Source: Pseudonocardia halophobica
GTDB taxonomy: Bacteria; Actinomycetota; Actinomycetes; Mycobacteriales; Pseudonocardiaceae
DNA: 64,000 nucleotides
Direction: 5' to 3'
NCBI RefSeq assembly: GCF_027922425.1
Contig: NZ_BSFQ01000003.1
Span: forward strand, 248,001-312,000
Shown here: in pieces, positions 28,836 to 36,500 of the stretch
Numbering within the stretch: the first letter of the stretch is position 1
Layout of the letters: each line of letters opens with the position of its first letter
Position numbers and translations under genes: made by a program
The notes under the pieces: model-generated
Database searches by the model: none
What the model was told of the DNA's origin: nothing
Seen by the model: only the letters and a program-made list of their open reading frames with translations

Positions 28836-29447
28836 TCACCCGGCGGGCTGAGCAGCGGCGACCCGGCCGCGGGCCCGCTCGCACCGCTCTGCGAAGGCGG
28901 CGGCCGAGGCGGAGTGGGCTTCGGCGACCTCCGCCCCGTCACCCGTGCTGAGCAGGTCGAACTGCAGGCCGCGCCAGAGGGCGACGATCTCGCGCGCGAT
29001 CGTGCCGGCCTCCGGGTCCGGCACGCCCTCGGCCCGCAGCCGCCCCGCGACGAGGTTGGTCCAGTCGTGCCCGACCCGCGCCAGGAAGTCGTCGAACCGG
29101 CCCGGCTGGTGCAGCGCCACGCCGTAGACCTCGAAGAACAGCCGGTGGAACGGGTGGTTCTCGCGGGCGGCGATCCCGGTCCACACGGCGTCGAGGCGCT
29201 CGCGGAGCGGGCCGGTGCCGTCGAGCGCGGAGAGGGCGGCCGCGAAGGTCGGGAACCGCAGCGAGGCCGCCATCAGCGCCTGCGCGATCAGCTGTTCCTT
29301 GGACGCGAAGTAGTACAGCAGCATCCGGTTGTTGGTGCCGATGGCCGCGCCGAGCCGGCGCAGCGTCAGCTCCGCGATGCCGTGCTCGAGGACGTAGTCC
29401 GCGATCAGGCCGAGCAGCCGGTCCCGCTCGGACTCCGGTGCCGCCAT
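28836..29447 (-). CDS. TetR-family transcriptional regulator
   Basis: A 203-residue TetR regulator. The DNA-binding domain ends with the [26 protein letters not shown] segment (split, residues about 27-52), in which the usual 'S' before the recognition helix is replaced by TNNRM, a variant common in actinobacteria. The C-terminal domain includes a Trp-rich helix ([18 protein letters not shown]). Ligand unknown. TACGGT (29459-29454) lies 6 bases before the ATG, so leaderless. It precedes nadD by 50 bases but is likely a separate unit. Confidence 0.88.
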   Translation of the reverse strand: MAAPESERDRLLGLIADYVLEHGIAELTLRRLGAAIGTNNRMLLYYFASKEQLIAQALMAASLRFPTFAAALSALDGTGPLRERLDAVWTGIAARENHPFHRLFFEVYGVALHQPGRFDDFLARVGHDWTNLVAGRLRAEGVPDPEAGTIAREIVALWRGLQFDLLSTGDGAEVAEAHSASAAAFAERCERARGRVAAAQPAG

Positions 29448-29527
29448 GGCGTCACCGTACCGACCGAGGGGCGGCCCGGACCCGCCAGCAGGGAAGGCCT
29501 CGGCACGGCCGAGGACGTACGGACGGA

Positions 29528-30154
29528 TCAGGGGCGCCCCTCGTAGGCGTGGCGGAACTGCACGCTGATCCGGGCGGAGGCCGACCGCACCTTCGGCACG
29601 CTGTGCTGCCACGTGCGCTGGCAGGTCCCGCCCATCACCAGCAGGTCGCCGGGCCCGGGGAGGAACCCGACGGACGCGCCGCCGCCGTGCGGCCGCAGCC
29701 GGAAGGGCCGCACCCCGCCCAACGAGACCAACCCGACGAGCGCGGTGTCCATCTCCCTGGCCACCCGGTCCCCGTGCCACGCCACGCTGTCCGCCCCGTC
29801 GCGGTACAGGTTGGCCCCGACCTGCGTGAACTCCTCGCCGTAGCGCTCGCTCAACAGGCGCGCGGCCTCGGCGAACACCGGTTCCGGGAGACCCTGGTCG
29901 ACGGTCCACCGGTGCGTGAGCCGCGGTTCGGGCAGTACCCGTTCGTACATCCGGATGTCCCGCTGTGCCCACGGCGTGCTCCGCAGCAAACGCGCGAACA
30001 GCTCGTCCGCCCCGCGCAGCCACCCGGGGACGAGGTCCACCCAGGCGCCGGAGCCCAGCTCGTGCCGGACCAGCCCGTGGAAGTCCGGGTCGACCTCGAC
30101 GGCCGGGGCGCCCTCGTCGAACAACGACGGCTGCCACACCAGGTCCACTCCCAT
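29528..30154 (-). CDS. AlkB-type alpha-ketoglutarate/Fe(II) dioxygenase
   Basis: A 208-residue 2OG-dependent dioxygenase. Fe ligands are in WHGDRV (HxD) and TWQHSVPK (distal His), and the 2-oxoglutarate arginines in ARISVQFR (RxxxxxR). The nucleotide-recognition lid precedes them (QVGANLYRDGADSVAWHG region). AlkB proteins repair N1-methyladenine and N3-methylcytosine by oxidative demethylation. It is an orphan: no ada or alkA neighbour. TAGCGT (30167-30162) is 7 bases before the ATG, giving a leaderless start. Confidence 0.92.
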   Translation of the reverse strand: MGVDLVWQPSLFDEGAPAVEVDPDFHGLVRHELGSGAWVDLVPGWLRGADELFARLLRSTPWAQRDIRMYERVLPEPRLTHRWTVDQGLPEPVFAEAARLLSERYGEEFTQVGANLYRDGADSVAWHGDRVAREMDTALVGLVSLGGVRPFRLRPHGGGASVGFLPGPGDLLVMGGTCQRTWQHSVPKVRSASARISVQFRHAYEGRP

Positions 30155-30273
30155 GAGTGCGACGCTACCCCTTCTCGAACATCAGTTCGAGATTTTCGAT
30201 CGGAGTCCCCGCAGCCGGCAGCCGTCTTCGACCTGGCGGTTTCGGGCCCACGTCACATTCCGGACGCCGAGAG

Positions 30274-30292
30274 ACAGGTTAGCCTTCCCTCT
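30274..30292 (+). promoter_or_regulatory. Candidate IdeR/DtxR iron box
   Basis: ACAGGTTAGCCTTCCCTCT matches 12 of 19 positions of the IdeR consensus (TTAGGTTAGGCTAACCTAA). It lies 28 bases upstream of the iron-siderophore binding protein gene. It would allow iron-dependent repression of the binding protein and its overlapped partner. Confidence 0.5.
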
Positions 30293-30319
30293 GCTCGCCG
30301 CCGAGAACTTGGAGCCCCG

Positions 30320-31249
30320 ATGCCCCCACGCCGTGCCCGCCGCCTGCTCCCGACCGCCGTCGCGGTCGTCGGGGTGCTCCTCCTGTCGGCCTGCGGCGGC
30401 GACGCCGGCGGCGGCGAGCCGACGGCGGCGCCGCGCATCGTGGCGCACGCGCACGGCGAGACGCAGGTGCCGGCCGACCCGCAGCGGATCGTCGTGCTGG
30501 AGCCCGTGCAGCTCGACACCGCCGTCGCTCTCGGGCGCGTGCCGGTCGGGGCCGCCGTCCTGAGCACCGCCGCCGGCGTCCCGGCCTATCTGGGTGAGGA
30601 GGCGAAGGCGGTCGATCCGGTCGGGACCGTCGCCGAGCCGTCCCTCGAGAAGATCGCGGCGCTGGAGCCGGACCTGATCCTCGGCACCGAGTCCCGGCAC
30701 CGCGAGCTCTACCCGCAGCTCGCCACGATCGCTCCCACCGTGTTCATGGCCAGCCAGGCCGACCCGTGGCAGGACAACGTCCGGTTCGTCGGGCGGGCGC
30801 TCGGCGCGGAGGACGCGGCGCAGGGCCTGCTCGACCGGTACCACCAGCGGTGCGACGAGGTGGCGGCCACGCACCGCACGGCCGGCCGGACCGCCCAGCT
30901 CATCCGGCCCCGCGAGGGGGTGCTCACCCTCTACGGCCCCACCTCCTTCGCCGGCAGCACGCTCGAGTGCGCCGGCTTCACGACGCCGCCGCGGGACTGG
31001 GAGAACTCGATCTCGGTGGACCTGTCCCCGGAGCTCGTCCTGGAGGCCCGGGCCGATCTCGTGCTGGTCACCGCGACCAGGGCCGGCGACGAGACGGTCG
31101 TCCCGCCCGCGGTGGCGGCGGTGCGGACCGAGTCCTTCCCGAACCTGCACGTGGTGGACCAGTCCTTCTGGATCACCGGCGTCGGGCCCCGGGGCGGACT
31201 GGCCGTGCTCGACGACCTCGAGCGCATCCTGGCCGGACGCGCCGCATGA
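30320..31249 (+). CDS. Iron-siderophore ABC transporter substrate-binding lipoprotein
   Basis: A 309-residue class III (FepB/FhuD-like) periplasmic-type binding protein. The N-terminus is a lipoprotein signal (basic MPPRRARRLL, hydrophobic core, lipobox LLSAC at about residues 22-26). The two lobes (PQRIVVLEPVQLDTAVALGR and AALEPDLILGTESRHRELY) are joined by one long helix. It should bind a ferric siderophore outside the membrane, but no permease or ATPase gene is nearby. ATG 30320; the stop overlaps the SIP gene (ATGA), so binding protein and reductase are made together. Confidence 0.9.
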   Translation: MPPRRARRLLPTAVAVVGVLLLSACGGDAGGGEPTAAPRIVAHAHGETQVPADPQRIVVLEPVQLDTAVALGRVPVGAAVLSTAAGVPAYLGEEAKAVDPVGTVAEPSLEKIAALEPDLILGTESRHRELYPQLATIAPTVFMASQADPWQDNVRFVGRALGAEDAAQGLLDRYHQRCDEVAATHRTAGRTAQLIRPREGVLTLYGPTSFAGSTLECAGFTTPPRDWENSISVDLSPELVLEARADLVLVTATRAGDETVVPPAVAAVRTESFPNLHVVDQSFWITGVGPRGGLAVLDDLERILAGRAA

Positions 31250-32073
31250 CGCGGTCGTTCGACACCTCGCCGAACGTCCTGTTCGACACCCGGGTCGCCG
31301 GCGTCGACCGGCTCTCGCCGGGCTTCGTGCGCCTCACTCTGCACGGTCCCCAGCTGGCCCACTTCGTCGCGCACGGTCCCGACCAGCGGATCAAGCTCCT
31401 CGTCCCGCAGGGCGACTACCCCGCCGCGTTCGGGCCCCGGACCGAGCCGCTGCCGGAGCGGGACTGGCGTGCGATCTGGCGGAGCCTGCCCGACGCCGGG
31501 CGGCCCGCGCTGCGCAGCTACACGCCCACCGCGGTGCGGTGGGCGCAGCGCGAGATCGACGTCGACGTCTTCGTGCACGCCCGGCCGGGCCCCGCCAGCC
31601 GGTGGGCCGGCGCGGCCCGGCCCGGCGAACGCCTGCTGGTCTCCGGTCCGGACGTGCGGCGGGGCCGGCCCGGCCACGGCGTCCAGTGGCAGCCGGGCGC
31701 GGCCACCTCCGTGCTGGTCGCCGCCGACGAGGCCGCACTGCCCGCCCTCCGCGGCATCCTCGCCTCCCTCGGCGCGGGAGTCGGCGGCACGACGCTCGTC
31801 GAGGTGGGTGATCCGGCCGACGCCGCCGGCCTGCCCGCGCCACCCGGTGTCGTGACCACCCTGTGCGCGCGCGGGGGCCTGCTCGCCGCCGTCGAGGAGT
31901 GGGTAAGCGTCCGGGGCGCCGCCGCCGCAGCGCTGGGCGGGGAGTTCTACGCCTGGGCCGCGACCGAGAGCTCCCGCGTCGCCCGGGTCCGCACCCTGCT
32001 CGCCGGGGCCGGGATCGCGGCGAACCGGATCCACACCCAGGGCTACTGGCACGACCGCCGCCGCGCGGGGTAG
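31246..32073 (+). CDS. Siderophore-interacting protein (ferric-siderophore reductase)
   Basis: A 275-residue flavoprotein of the ViuB/SIP family that releases iron from imported siderophores by reduction. The FAD-binding N-domain has VDRLSPGFVRLTLHGP and RSYTPTAVRWAQREIDVDVF (split; RxYTxR-like FAD motif, here RSYTP), followed by HARPGPASRWA; the C-terminal NAD(P)H domain contains VLVAADEAALPALRGIL and ends with the family hallmark QGYWHDRR. Translation is coupled to the upstream binding protein by a 4-base overlap, and the pair probably responds to iron via the box at 30274-30292. Confidence 0.92.
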   Translation: MTRSFDTSPNVLFDTRVAGVDRLSPGFVRLTLHGPQLAHFVAHGPDQRIKLLVPQGDYPAAFGPRTEPLPERDWRAIWRSLPDAGRPALRSYTPTAVRWAQREIDVDVFVHARPGPASRWAGAARPGERLLVSGPDVRRGRPGHGVQWQPGAATSVLVAADEAALPALRGILASLGAGVGGTTLVEVGDPADAAGLPAPPGVVTTLCARGGLLAAVEEWVSVRGAAAAALGGEFYAWAATESSRVARVRTLLAGAGIAANRIHTQGYWHDRRRAG

Positions 32074-32175
32074 TCCGAAGGCAGTCCAGCACCCGAACGG
32101 GAAGCACGGTGCGGTTCCATCCCATGATCCGGGATCACTTTCTCATCTTCTGATACCGCGGCGTACGGTCCACCC

Positions 32176-33360
32176 ATGCCCACCACCGCCTCCCGCCGCC
32201 GCTGGGTGGTGCTCGCGATCGGCGTCCTCGCCCAGACCTCGGCCTGCGCGTTCGTCTACGGGGTCCCGTTCCTGGTGCCGGGGCTGCGCGACGCGATGGG
32301 CCTGTCGCTGGCCGCCGCGGGCACCTACGTCGCCGCGCCGACCACCGGGCTCCTGCTCACGCTGATCGCGTGGGGCGCGGCCGCGGACCGGTTCGGCGAG
32401 CGGAAGGTGATGGCCTCGGGGCTGCTGCTGGCGGGGCTCGTGATCGGCACGGTCGCGCTGCTGCCCCACCCCGGGCACGCCACCGTGCTGGGCCTGCTGG
32501 CCGTGGGCGGGGCGGCGTCGGCCAGCGTGTTCGCCGCGAGCGGCCGGATGATCATGGGCTGGTTCCCGCGCACCGAGCGCGGCCTGGCGATGGGGATCCG
32601 GCAGACCGCGCAACCGCTCGGCGTCGCACTGGCCGGGCTGGTCCTGCCGAGCCTGGCGGAGCGGACCGGCGCGATCGGCGCGCTGGTCGTCCCCGCCGCG
32701 CTCTGCCTGCTCTCGGCCGTGCTGGTCGTCGGGTTCGCGCCCGACCCGGCGCGGCCGCCGCGGACCGAGGGTGCGCGCGAGGGCTCGCCGTACGGGACGC
32801 CGGTGCTGTGGCGGGTGCACGCGGCGAGCGCCATGCTGGTCGTCCCCCAGTTCGCGATCAGCGCCTTCGCCACGGAGTACCTGGTGCGCCAGCAGGGCTG
32901 GAGCGCCACCGGGGCCGGCGCGTTCGTCGCGGTGATCCAGATCGCGGGCGCGCTCTCGCGGATCGGCTCCGGCGTGTGGTCGGACCGGGTCGGGTCGCGG
33001 CTGCGGCCGATGCGGCAGCTCGCGGTGGGCGCGACGCTCGTCCTGCTCGTCTTCGCCCTGGGCGACGCGGTCGCCCCGTGGCTGGCCGTCGCCGCGCTGG
33101 CCGTCGGCGGGATCGTCACCGTGGCCGACAACGGGCTGGCCTTCACCGCGGTCGCCGAGATCGCCGGGGCGACGTGGTCCGGGCGGGCCCTCGGCATCCA
33201 GAACACCGGGCAGAACGTCGTGTCGTCGCTGACCCCGGTCGCGCTGGGCGCGGTCGTCGGGGCGGCGGGCTACGCGCTGGGGTTCGTGGTGGCCGCGGCG
33301 GCGCCGCTGGCCGCGATCGCCCTCACCCCGGTGCGGGACGAGCCCGAACCCAGCTGGTGA
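32176..33360 (+). CDS. MFS transporter (12-helix)
   Basis: A 394-residue major-facilitator protein. Helix 1 begins WVVLAIGVLAQTSACAFVYG, motif A is DRFGERKVMA, the second half starts with LWRVHAASAMLVVPQFAISA and a second motif-A-like loop (SDRVGSRLRPM). It resembles nitrate/cyanate/oxalate-formate-type permeases more than drug pumps, but the substrate is open. TACGGT (32164-32169) lies 6 bases before the ATG (leaderless). It converges with the TetR gene at 33362, separated by one base. Confidence 0.88.
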   Translation: MPTTASRRRWVVLAIGVLAQTSACAFVYGVPFLVPGLRDAMGLSLAAAGTYVAAPTTGLLLTLIAWGAAADRFGERKVMASGLLLAGLVIGTVALLPHPGHATVLGLLAVGGAASASVFAASGRMIMGWFPRTERGLAMGIRQTAQPLGVALAGLVLPSLAERTGAIGALVVPAALCLLSAVLVVGFAPDPARPPRTEGAREGSPYGTPVLWRVHAASAMLVVPQFAISAFATEYLVRQQGWSATGAGAFVAVIQIAGALSRIGSGVWSDRVGSRLRPMRQLAVGATLVLLVFALGDAVAPWLAVAALAVGGIVTVADNGLAFTAVAEIAGATWSGRALGIQNTGQNVVSSLTPVALGAVVGAAGYALGFVVAAAAPLAAIALTPVRDEPEPSW

Positions 33361-33361
33361 G

Positions 33362-33931
33362 TCAGCCGACGCCGGCGTCGAGGGCCGCGGCGAGGAAGCG
33401 CAGCTCGGGCCGCAGGTCGAGCCGGGCCGGCGACTCCTCGTCGGCGTGCCGGTAGACCGAGTGCCGGTAGCTCAGCGTCGACGCCAGCAGCAGCGCCGCG
33501 CTGTCGACGCCGGTCCCGGCGCCCTCCCGGGCCGCGAGCAGCACGGCCCGGATCTCCTCGACGAACCGGTCGAACCGGCCGTGCAGGGCGTCGCGCACCG
33601 CGGGGTGCGTGTCGGCCTCGCGCCACAGCAGGTGGGAGAGCACGGCGGAGGACCCGAGCCGCTCGTCGAGCACGGCGACGAGCCGGCAGAGGCTCTCCGT
33701 GACGTCGCCGGGCACGACCACCGCCGCCCGGTCGACGGTCTCCTCCGGCAGCCGCCCGACCAGCGCGGTGAGCAGGTCGACCTTCTTCGCGAAGTAGTAG
33801 TGCACCAGGCCCTTCGGCACGTCGGCGCGCTCGGCGATCTTCGAGGTGGGCGTCGCGTCGAACCCCCGCTCGGCGAAGAGCTCCTCCGCCGCGGCGAGGA
33901 TGCGCTCGCGCGCCGGTTCCGGTGCGGTCAT
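33362..33931 (-). CDS. TetR-family transcriptional regulator
   Basis: A 189-residue TetR regulator with a clear helix-turn-helix: AAEELFAERGFDATPTSKIA, then ADVPKGLVHYYFAKKVDLL. The C-terminal half is a TetR ligand-binding bundle with a HLLWREADTHPAVRDAL segment. It converges with the MFS gene (stop codons one base apart) and could control it, though the MFS promoter is over 1 kb away. ATG 33931; a weak AGGA-type ribosome site precedes it. Confidence 0.88.
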   Translation of the reverse strand: MTAPEPARERILAAAEELFAERGFDATPTSKIAERADVPKGLVHYYFAKKVDLLTALVGRLPEETVDRAAVVVPGDVTESLCRLVAVLDERLGSSAVLSHLLWREADTHPAVRDALHGRFDRFVEEIRAVLLAAREGAGTGVDSAALLLASTLSYRHSVYRHADEESPARLDLRPELRFLAAALDAGVG

Positions 33932-33951
33932 CGCGTCCCATCCTGCACGCA

Positions 33952-33987
33952 CGAGGGGCCGCGACCCCCGCGGGTCGCGGCCCCTCG
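33952..33987 (-). terminator. Hairpin terminator after the SPW gene
   Basis: A perfect 16-bp stem (arms 33952-33967 and 33972-33987, loop CCGC) lies 12 bases past the SPW stop on the minus strand and just upstream of the TetR start. Confidence 0.82.
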
Positions 33988-33999
33988 TCCCTCGATCGG

Positions 34000-34362
34000 T
34001 CAGTGGGTTCCGGCCAGCCCGCGGTGGGCGCTGGTGGCCGCCGGCAGGGCGCTCGCGGCGACCAGCACCGCGAGGACACCGGCGACCCACGAGGTCCACG
34101 CGGCCCCGGTGAGGTCGCTGTAACCCATCACCCACGGGGCGATGAACAGCAGCACACCGAGCACACCGTGCCCGTACTCGCTCGCCACCGAACCCGGTGC
34201 GGCGAGCGACCACAGAGCGGTCAGGGCGAGCACCACGCCGAGGACGACGAGCGGCCACGCCGCGGCCGCGTCCGTGGCCACCACGACGGGCGACAGGGCG
34301 GCCAGGACGCCGATCACCAGGGCGACCCAGTCCTGCCACCGTGTCCACGCCTTCGCGGTCAT
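34000..34362 (-). CDS. SPW-repeat membrane protein
   Basis: A 120-residue, four-helix membrane protein with two related halves: WQDWVALVIGVLAALSPVVV and HGVLGVLLFIAPWVMGYSD. The 'SPW/APW' turn at the end of the first helix of each half is the hallmark of SPW (PF03779) proteins, whose function is unknown. A GGAGG ribosome site lies 12 bases before the ATG at 34362 (9 bases before an in-frame GTG at 34365); starts up to 34371 are possible. Confidence 0.85.
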   Translation of the reverse strand: MTAKAWTRWQDWVALVIGVLAALSPVVVATDAAAAWPLVVLGVVLALTALWSLAAPGSVASEYGHGVLGVLLFIAPWVMGYSDLTGAAWTSWVAGVLAVLVAASALPAATSAHRGLAGTH

Positions 34363-34492
34363 CACGATCACTTCCCTCCAGGAGACTTCCCGACGCCTCC
34401 GGTCTACGCCTTGACTGGCCGCCCGGTCAACTTCGTCGCCGAGTGATCCACGACTCGCCGGCCGGGCACGTCCCGACCGGCGAGCGCGCAGG

Positions 34493-35515
34493 TCAGCGGC
34501 GGCTTCGGGTGGCCGCCTCGGCGAGGACCGGCAGGTAGGCGTCGAGCACCCACGGGATCGACAGGACCGACGGCGACGAGCTGGCCGCCACCCGGTCCGC
34601 CCCGATGATCGGCGCGTAGCCCCCGGCCTTCACGGCGGGCATCTCCTGCACGGCAGGGTCGGCGCGGAACGCGGCGTCGAGGTCCGGCGTGCCGAAGAAC
34701 CCGACGAGCAGGTCGGACTGCAGCCGCGGGACCAGCTCGGCGCTGACCGTGTAGTAGACCGCCTCGCCTCCGGGGGCGTTCTGCTCGACGAAGGGCGCCG
34801 ACGTCATCCCGAGGTCTTCCAGCAGCCGGACCCGGACGTCCGTCGGCCGGAAGATGCCGAGCTGCCCGCCGTCCATCCCGCCGGTGTAGGCGAACGTGGC
34901 CCCCGCGAGCTGCGGGTACTCCGACGTGGCCGCGGCCAGCCGGGACTGCGTGGCCACGACGAGCTCCTCGGCCCGGGTGCTGCGGGCCAGCGCGCGGCCG
35001 GCGATCCGGGTCTGCTCCTGCCAGCTCGTGGAGTACGGCGCGTCCGGGTAGGCGACGACGGGCGCGGTCCGGGAGAGCGTGTCGTACTCGTCCTGGGTGA
35101 GCCCGGAGTAGGTGGCGAGGATCAGGTCGGGCTGCGCGGCGGCGATCGCCTCGAACGCGATCGGCTCCAGCGACCGCCCGACGACCTGCGGCATCGGCTT
35201 GCCGGCCAGCGCGTCCCGGACCCACGGGAGCACACCCTCGGCGTCGCCGCCGTAGTCGAAGAACGGCATCGCGACGGGCACCACGCCGAGCGCGATCGCC
35301 ACGTCCTGGTTGGCGGCGCTCACCGTCGCGACGCGGGTGGGCTCGGCCTCGATCGTCGTGGTGCCGAGCTTGTGCGTGATCGTGACGGGGAAGCCGTCGC
35401 CGCCGCCCGCGGAGGAGGGCGTGTCCCCGCCGGACGCACACCCGGCGAGGGTCAGCGCGGCAAGGCCCGACGCGGACAGGACGAAGGAACGGCGGGACAG
35501 GGTCGGCACGTGCAT
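34493..35515 (-). CDS. Iron-siderophore substrate-binding lipoprotein with Tat signal
   Basis: A 340-residue FepB/FhuD-type binding protein. The N-terminus combines a twin-arginine motif (SRRSFVLS) with a lipobox (LTLAGC), so it should be exported folded and lipidated. The core has VTITHKLGTTTIEAEPTRVA, EAIAAAQPDLILATYSGLT and a late GFFGTPDLDAAFR segment. Binding only; no permease or ATPase gene is nearby. The start ATG 35515 lies 26 bases downstream of a good IdeR-like box, so it is probably induced in iron starvation. Not closely similar to the first binding protein at 30320. Confidence 0.92.
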   Translation of the reverse strand: MHVPTLSRRSFVLSASGLAALTLAGCASGGDTPSSAGGGDGFPVTITHKLGTTTIEAEPTRVATVSAANQDVAIALGVVPVAMPFFDYGGDAEGVLPWVRDALAGKPMPQVVGRSLEPIAFEAIAAAQPDLILATYSGLTQDEYDTLSRTAPVVAYPDAPYSTSWQEQTRIAGRALARSTRAEELVVATQSRLAAATSEYPQLAGATFAYTGGMDGGQLGIFRPTDVRVRLLEDLGMTSAPFVEQNAPGGEAVYYTVSAELVPRLQSDLLVGFFGTPDLDAAFRADPAVQEMPAVKAGGYAPIIGADRVAASSSPSVLSIPWVLDAYLPVLAEAATRSRR

Positions 35516-35540
35516 GGCTCCCGGGACGTCGTGGCAGTAC

Positions 35541-35559
35541 GTCGGTGAGCCTAACCTCA
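35541..35559 (-). promoter_or_regulatory. Candidate IdeR/DtxR iron box
   Basis: Read on the minus strand, TGAGGTTAGGCTCACCGAC matches 14 of 19 consensus positions (TTAGGTTAGGCTAACCTAA), including the unbroken core AGGTTAGGCT. It lies immediately before the second iron-siderophore binding protein gene. Confidence 0.75.
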
Positions 35560-35615
35560 GTACTGCGGGGATCCTGCACGAATCGGACACACCCCGCGCA
35601 GGCCATACTGGGCCG

Positions 35616-36455
35616 GTGATCGGGCGCGGCAGGCGGGAGCGGAAGGCCAGGGAGAGCTCGGAGAGGGCGGTGAGCGCGGCGCTCGACCTCATGGAGGGCC
35701 GGGCCCTGCACGCCGACCGGGTCGACTGGTCCGCCGCCCGGACGGACGTCCTCGGCGCGCTCGACGACCCGGAGCAGCTCGAGCTGAAGCTGTTCCACCT
35801 CGTCAGGCAGGCGGGTGGGCCGCACGGCGGCGTCCGCCGCGCCCGGCCGGCGACCGGGGCTCCGGAGCTGCCGGGGATCGAGGAGCAGGGCGACGCGGTC
35901 GTCGTCGGCCTGCCCTCCTGTGCCGAGCACGACGCCCGGACCTACGTCGACGCCGCCCGCGCGGCACTCGGCGGCCGCACCCCGGAGCGGTGGATCGTGG
36001 ACCTGCGCGGCACCGGCGGCGGGTCGCCGTGGCCGCTGCTCGCCGCCGTGGCGCCGCTCCTCGGCGAGGGCGAGGTCGGCGCGTTCGTGGACCGGAAGGG
36101 CGGCCGCACCCCGTGGACCGTGCGCGACGGCGTGGTCTCGCTGGGCGGGACCCCGCAGCTCCAGGGCCCGCCCGGCCGCTTCGACGGGCCCGTCTCCGTG
36201 CTGACGGACGGGAACACGGCGAACTCGGGCGAGGCCGTGGCCGTCGCCTTCCGCGGCCGGCCCGACGCCCGCTCCTACGGCGCCCCCACCCTCGGCTTCA
36301 GCACCGGCGTCGAGTCCGCGCCGCTGCCCGGCGGGCTGGTGCTCACGGTCGCGACCAGCCGCTTCGCCGACCGCACCGGCCAGGTGTACGGCGGCCCCGT
36401 CGCCCCCGACGTCCCCAGCGACGACCCGCTCAGCATGGCCCTCTGGGACCTGTGA
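35616..36455 (+). CDS. S41-family (C-terminal processing/tricorn-like) peptidase
   Basis: A 279-residue S41 protein without PDZ domain or signal peptide, so probably cytoplasmic. It starts with a helical region (RERKARESSERAV...EGRALHAD), then the protease core: IVDLRGTGGGSPW, VLTDGNTANSGEAVAVAFRG with the presumed nucleophile in NTANS, and the GAPTLGFST loop. The short form resembles Streptomyces 'S41 family peptidases' that lack the tail-specific substrate domain. GTG 35616 follows a CATACT -10-like element by 6 bases. The stop lies within a terminator stem. Confidence 0.82.
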   Translation: MIGRGRRERKARESSERAVSAALDLMEGRALHADRVDWSAARTDVLGALDDPEQLELKLFHLVRQAGGPHGGVRRARPATGAPELPGIEEQGDAVVVGLPSCAEHDARTYVDAARAALGGRTPERWIVDLRGTGGGSPWPLLAAVAPLLGEGEVGAFVDRKGGRTPWTVRDGVVSLGGTPQLQGPPGRFDGPVSVLTDGNTANSGEAVAVAFRGRPDARSYGAPTLGFSTGVESAPLPGGLVLTVATSRFADRTGQVYGGPVAPDVPSDDPLSMALWDL

Positions 36456-36491
36456 GTGGCGATGGTCGCCAGAACGACCATCGCCACTCAC
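36452..36491. terminator. Perfect hairpin overlapping the S41 stop codon
   Basis: Arms 36452-36468 and 36475-36491 form a 17-bp perfect stem (GTGAGTGGCGATGGTCG and its complement) around CCAGAA. It includes the TGA stop of the S41 gene and ends 9 bases before the convergent VWA gene's stop, so it can serve both strands. Confidence 0.85.
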
Positions 36492-36500
36492 GAGCGGGCG

